Shown in pieces: positions 14,029 through 15,399 of a stretch of DNA of 15,399 nt. Origin of the DNA: Gammaproteobacteria bacterium (GTDB lineage Bacteria > Pseudomonadota > Gammaproteobacteria > Pseudomonadales > Azotimanducaceae_A). The stretch covers positions 1-15,399 of the forward strand of contig JAPOON010000371.1 of NCBI GenBank assembly GCA_026713405.1. Direction: 5' to 3'. A model generated the notes under the pieces. The model made no database searches, was not told where the DNA came from, and saw only the letters and a program-made list of their open reading frames with translations. A program made the translations under genes and the position numbers. Numbering within the stretch: the first letter of the stretch is position 1; each line of letters begins with the position of its first letter.

Positions 14029-14069
14029 CCGCCGCGCTGGCTGAGGCTCAACCCGAACGGAATCTGCTC
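14029..14069. repeat. Terminal inverted repeat, right end of the IS630-like element
   Basis: Reverse complement begins GAGCAGATTCCGTTCGGG; 36 of 41 bases match the left end. It is followed directly by TA at 14070-14071. It lies 141 bp upstream of the dehydrogenase start codon. Confidence 0.8.
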
Positions 14070-14210
14070 TAGCCATGTCGGGCATGCGCCAGGTCGACGG
14101 TTCCCGCAAGATCTCGATTCCGGGCCGACGGGTGGAACCGCTGCACGCATTAATCTGTCGGCTGGTATGCAGGCTTGGAACGGACTGTCCAGCGCCAGGA
14201 GAGCGAGCCC

Positions 14211-15176
14211 ATGAACTTGCCCGAACCGTCAGCGATCCGCCGCGTGAGCATCATCGGCGCCGGGACCATCGGGGCCTCGTGGGCCGCTTATTTTCTGGGG
14301 CGCGGGATGGAGGTCCGGGCGTGGGACCCGGCCGCCGGCGCGGAGCAGTTCCTCCGTGCGCACGTCAGCGGTGCCTGGCCGGTTCTCGAGGAGCTTGGCC
14401 TGCTGGTGGCCGACGCCGACCCGGGATGTCTGCAGTTCCATGCCGACCCCGCCGGGGCGCTGGCCAGCGCCGAGTTCGTGCAGGAGAGCGCCCCGGAAGA
14501 GCTCGAGCTGAAACGATCCCTGTACGCGGAGATCGACGCCGCCCTGCCAGCGAATGCCGTGCTCGCGAGTTCCACGTCCGGTCTGCTCATGTCGAACCTG
14601 CAGGCCGGCTGCGCGAACGCCGCCCGGTTCGTGGTCGGGCATCCGTTCAATCCGCCCCACCTGATCCCGCTCGTGGAAGTGCTCGGTGGTGCCGAAACGG
14701 ACCCGGGTGTGGTGAACTGGGCGATCGACTTTTACAACGCGCAAGGAAAGAAGGCGATCCGGCTCAACCACGAGGCTCCCGGCCACCTGGTCAACCGGTT
14801 GCAGGCCGCGCTGTGGCGCGAGTGCGCAGCGGCCGTGCTCTCGGGATTGGCGAGCGTGGAAGATGTCGACATCGCCGTGAAGTACGGGCCCGGGCTCCGG
14901 CTCGGCGTGATGGGCCCCTTCGAGATCTGCCACCTGGCCGGAGGTGCCGGCGGCTACGCGCATTTTCTCGATCACTTGGGTGATGCCCTGCAGCACTGGA
15001 TGAACGATCTCGAGCCGGTGGATTTCACCCCGGCAGTCCGGGTCCGTCTCAAGGCGCTGGTCGATACAGCGATGGAAGGTCGCGACCCGGCCGCCCTCGC
15101 CGGCGAGCGCGACGCACTGCTGCTGGCTACGCTCAGCACGCTCGCACGCGTCCGGCGGGACAGGGGACTGAACTGA
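14211..15176 (+). CDS. 3-hydroxyacyl-CoA dehydrogenase-family enzyme, L-carnitine dehydrogenase-like (321 aa)
   Basis: A two-domain NAD-dependent dehydrogenase. The Rossmann motif GAGTIG is at residues 16-21, with an acidic NAD-ribose residue in AWDP (D39). The family blocks follow: QESAPEELELK (91-101), SSTSG (120-124), the catalytic HPFNPPHLIPLVEV (144-157), and the hinge NRLQAALWRE at 195 onward. The C-terminal helical domain includes YGPGLRLGVMGPFE, which I associate with L-carnitine dehydrogenase and its relatives rather than with fatty-acid beta-oxidation enzymes. The ATG at 14211 has AGGAGAG about seven bases upstream. A short-chain dehydrogenase follows after 12 bases, so the two form an operon. 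Carnitine (3-hydroxy-4-trimethylaminobutyrate) as substrate is a reasonable guess, not proven. Confidence 0.85.
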   Translation: MNLPEPSAIRRVSIIGAGTIGASWAAYFLGRGMEVRAWDPAAGAEQFLRAHVSGAWPVLEELGLLVADADPGCLQFHADPAGALASAEFVQESAPEELELKRSLYAEIDAALPANAVLASSTSGLLMSNLQAGCANAARFVVGHPFNPPHLIPLVEVLGGAETDPGVVNWAIDFYNAQGKKAIRLNHEAPGHLVNRLQAALWRECAAAVLSGLASVEDVDIAVKYGPGLRLGVMGPFEICHLAGGAGGYAHFLDHLGDALQHWMNDLEPVDFTPAVRVRLKALVDTAMEGRDPAALAGERDALLLATLSTLARVRRDRGLN

Positions 15177-15188
15177 GAGGACCGGCCC

Positions 15189-15399
15189 ATGCCAGCGCTT
15201 GAAGGAGACCAGCTAGCAGGCAGGATCGCTGCGATCACGGGCGCAGCGGGAGGATTCGGGCGGGAACTGGTGTTCGCGTTGCTCCGGGAAGGGGCGGCGG
15301 TGACGGCGCTGGATATCGACGAACGCCGCCTCCAGACCCTCAGCGACGAATGCTCGGAGCGGGGTCTGCCCGCCCGACTGGCAACGTTTCGCATGGATA
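15189..15399 (+). CDS. Short-chain dehydrogenase/reductase (N-terminal part, cut by the right edge)
   Basis: The visible 70 residues form the start of a classical short-chain dehydrogenase: a first strand IAAITGAAGGFGRELV carrying the TGxxxGxG cofactor-binding pattern (TGAAGGFG), and a second strand VTALDID whose acidic end suggests NAD preference. The ATG at 15189 is preceded by GAGAGGA overlapping the end of the previous gene, so both are probably made from one message. The catalytic Ser-Tyr-Lys residues would lie beyond the window. Its partner suggests oxidation of a hydroxy acid or hydroxyacyl compound; substrate unknown. Confidence 0.9.
   Translation, partial: MPALEGDQLAGRIAAITGAAGGFGRELVFALLREGAAVTALDIDERRLQTLSDECSERGLPARLATFRMD

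Larger units (their letters stand above)
12998..14069 (-). mobile_element. IS630-like non-autonomous element carrying vapBC (about 1.07 kb)
   Basis: The ends are near-identical inverted repeats beginning GAGCAGATTCCGTTC, 36 of 41 bases matching. Both outer borders carry TA (12996-12997 and 14070-14071), the target duplication typical of the IS630/Tc1-mariner group. Next to the left repeat, on the minus strand, is a decayed IS630 transposase C-terminus whose stop lies inside the repeat, as in intact elements. Instead of the rest of the transposase, the element contains a complete vapB-vapC pair in the same orientation. Total length (1,072 bp) is about that of a normal IS630 element. It cannot move alone but could be mobilised by a related transposase. 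Boundaries are read directly; the family is inferred from the motif and TA borders. Confidence 0.75.

Noticed and set aside
9600..14100. CRISPR array or tRNA gene in the accessory island
   Set aside because: No regularly spaced repeat series longer than two units was seen, and no cloverleaf-like sequence was recognised.

Overview
The window is GC-rich chromosomal DNA of a Pseudomonadota-type bacterium. Support for this is the high GC, frequent GTG starts, a liv-type ABC transporter operon, a CspA-family protein and proteobacterial-style transposon remnants. I cannot name the genus from sequence alone.

Layout, left to right. (1) At 1-595 lies the 3' part of a membrane steroid 5-alpha-reductase-like protein. 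A ~500 bp non-coding stretch then leads to a small cold-shock protein (1095-1304). (2) At 1822-2664 (minus) is a heparan-alpha-glucosaminide N-acetyltransferase-like membrane protein, divergent from an aldo/keto reductase at 2999-3982 (plus). (3) A five-gene branched-chain/amino-acid-type ABC importer operon is on the minus strand. It is transcribed as substrate-binding protein (livK-like, 8050-9231), two ATPases (livG, livF) and two permeases (livH, livM), with overlapping or nearly touching genes from livG onward. (4) From about 9.6 to 14.07 kb is an accessory island of toxin-antitoxin-like modules and transposon debris. (5) From 14211 to the right edge is a catabolic pair: a 3-hydroxyacyl-CoA/L-carnitine dehydrogenase-type enzyme followed by the start of a short-chain dehydrogenase.

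The island is the most interesting part. It holds: (a) an apparently intact two-gene operon of a 163-aa ribbon-helix-helix-like protein and a DUF6036-type nucleotidyltransferase, preceded by a perfect 8+8 bp palindrome that looks like an autoregulatory operator; (b) a second, convergent module of a small protein and a nucleotidyltransferase that is visibly decaying, with a one-base frameshift in the first gene and an in-frame TAG in the second; (c) a pair of tandem 24-bp-spaced repeats resembling an IS21-family end; (d) a ~1.07 kb element with IS630-like 41-bp terminal inverted repeats flanked by TA dinucleotides. Inside (d), most of the transposase is absent and a complete vapBC module sits in its place, with a decayed transposase C-terminus still fused to one terminal repeat.

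The reading is a stable metabolic backbone (transporter and oxidoreductases) interrupted by a patch where NTase-type and PIN-type toxin-antitoxin modules and insertion-sequence fragments have accumulated and partly decayed. Family names come from recognised motifs without any database search.
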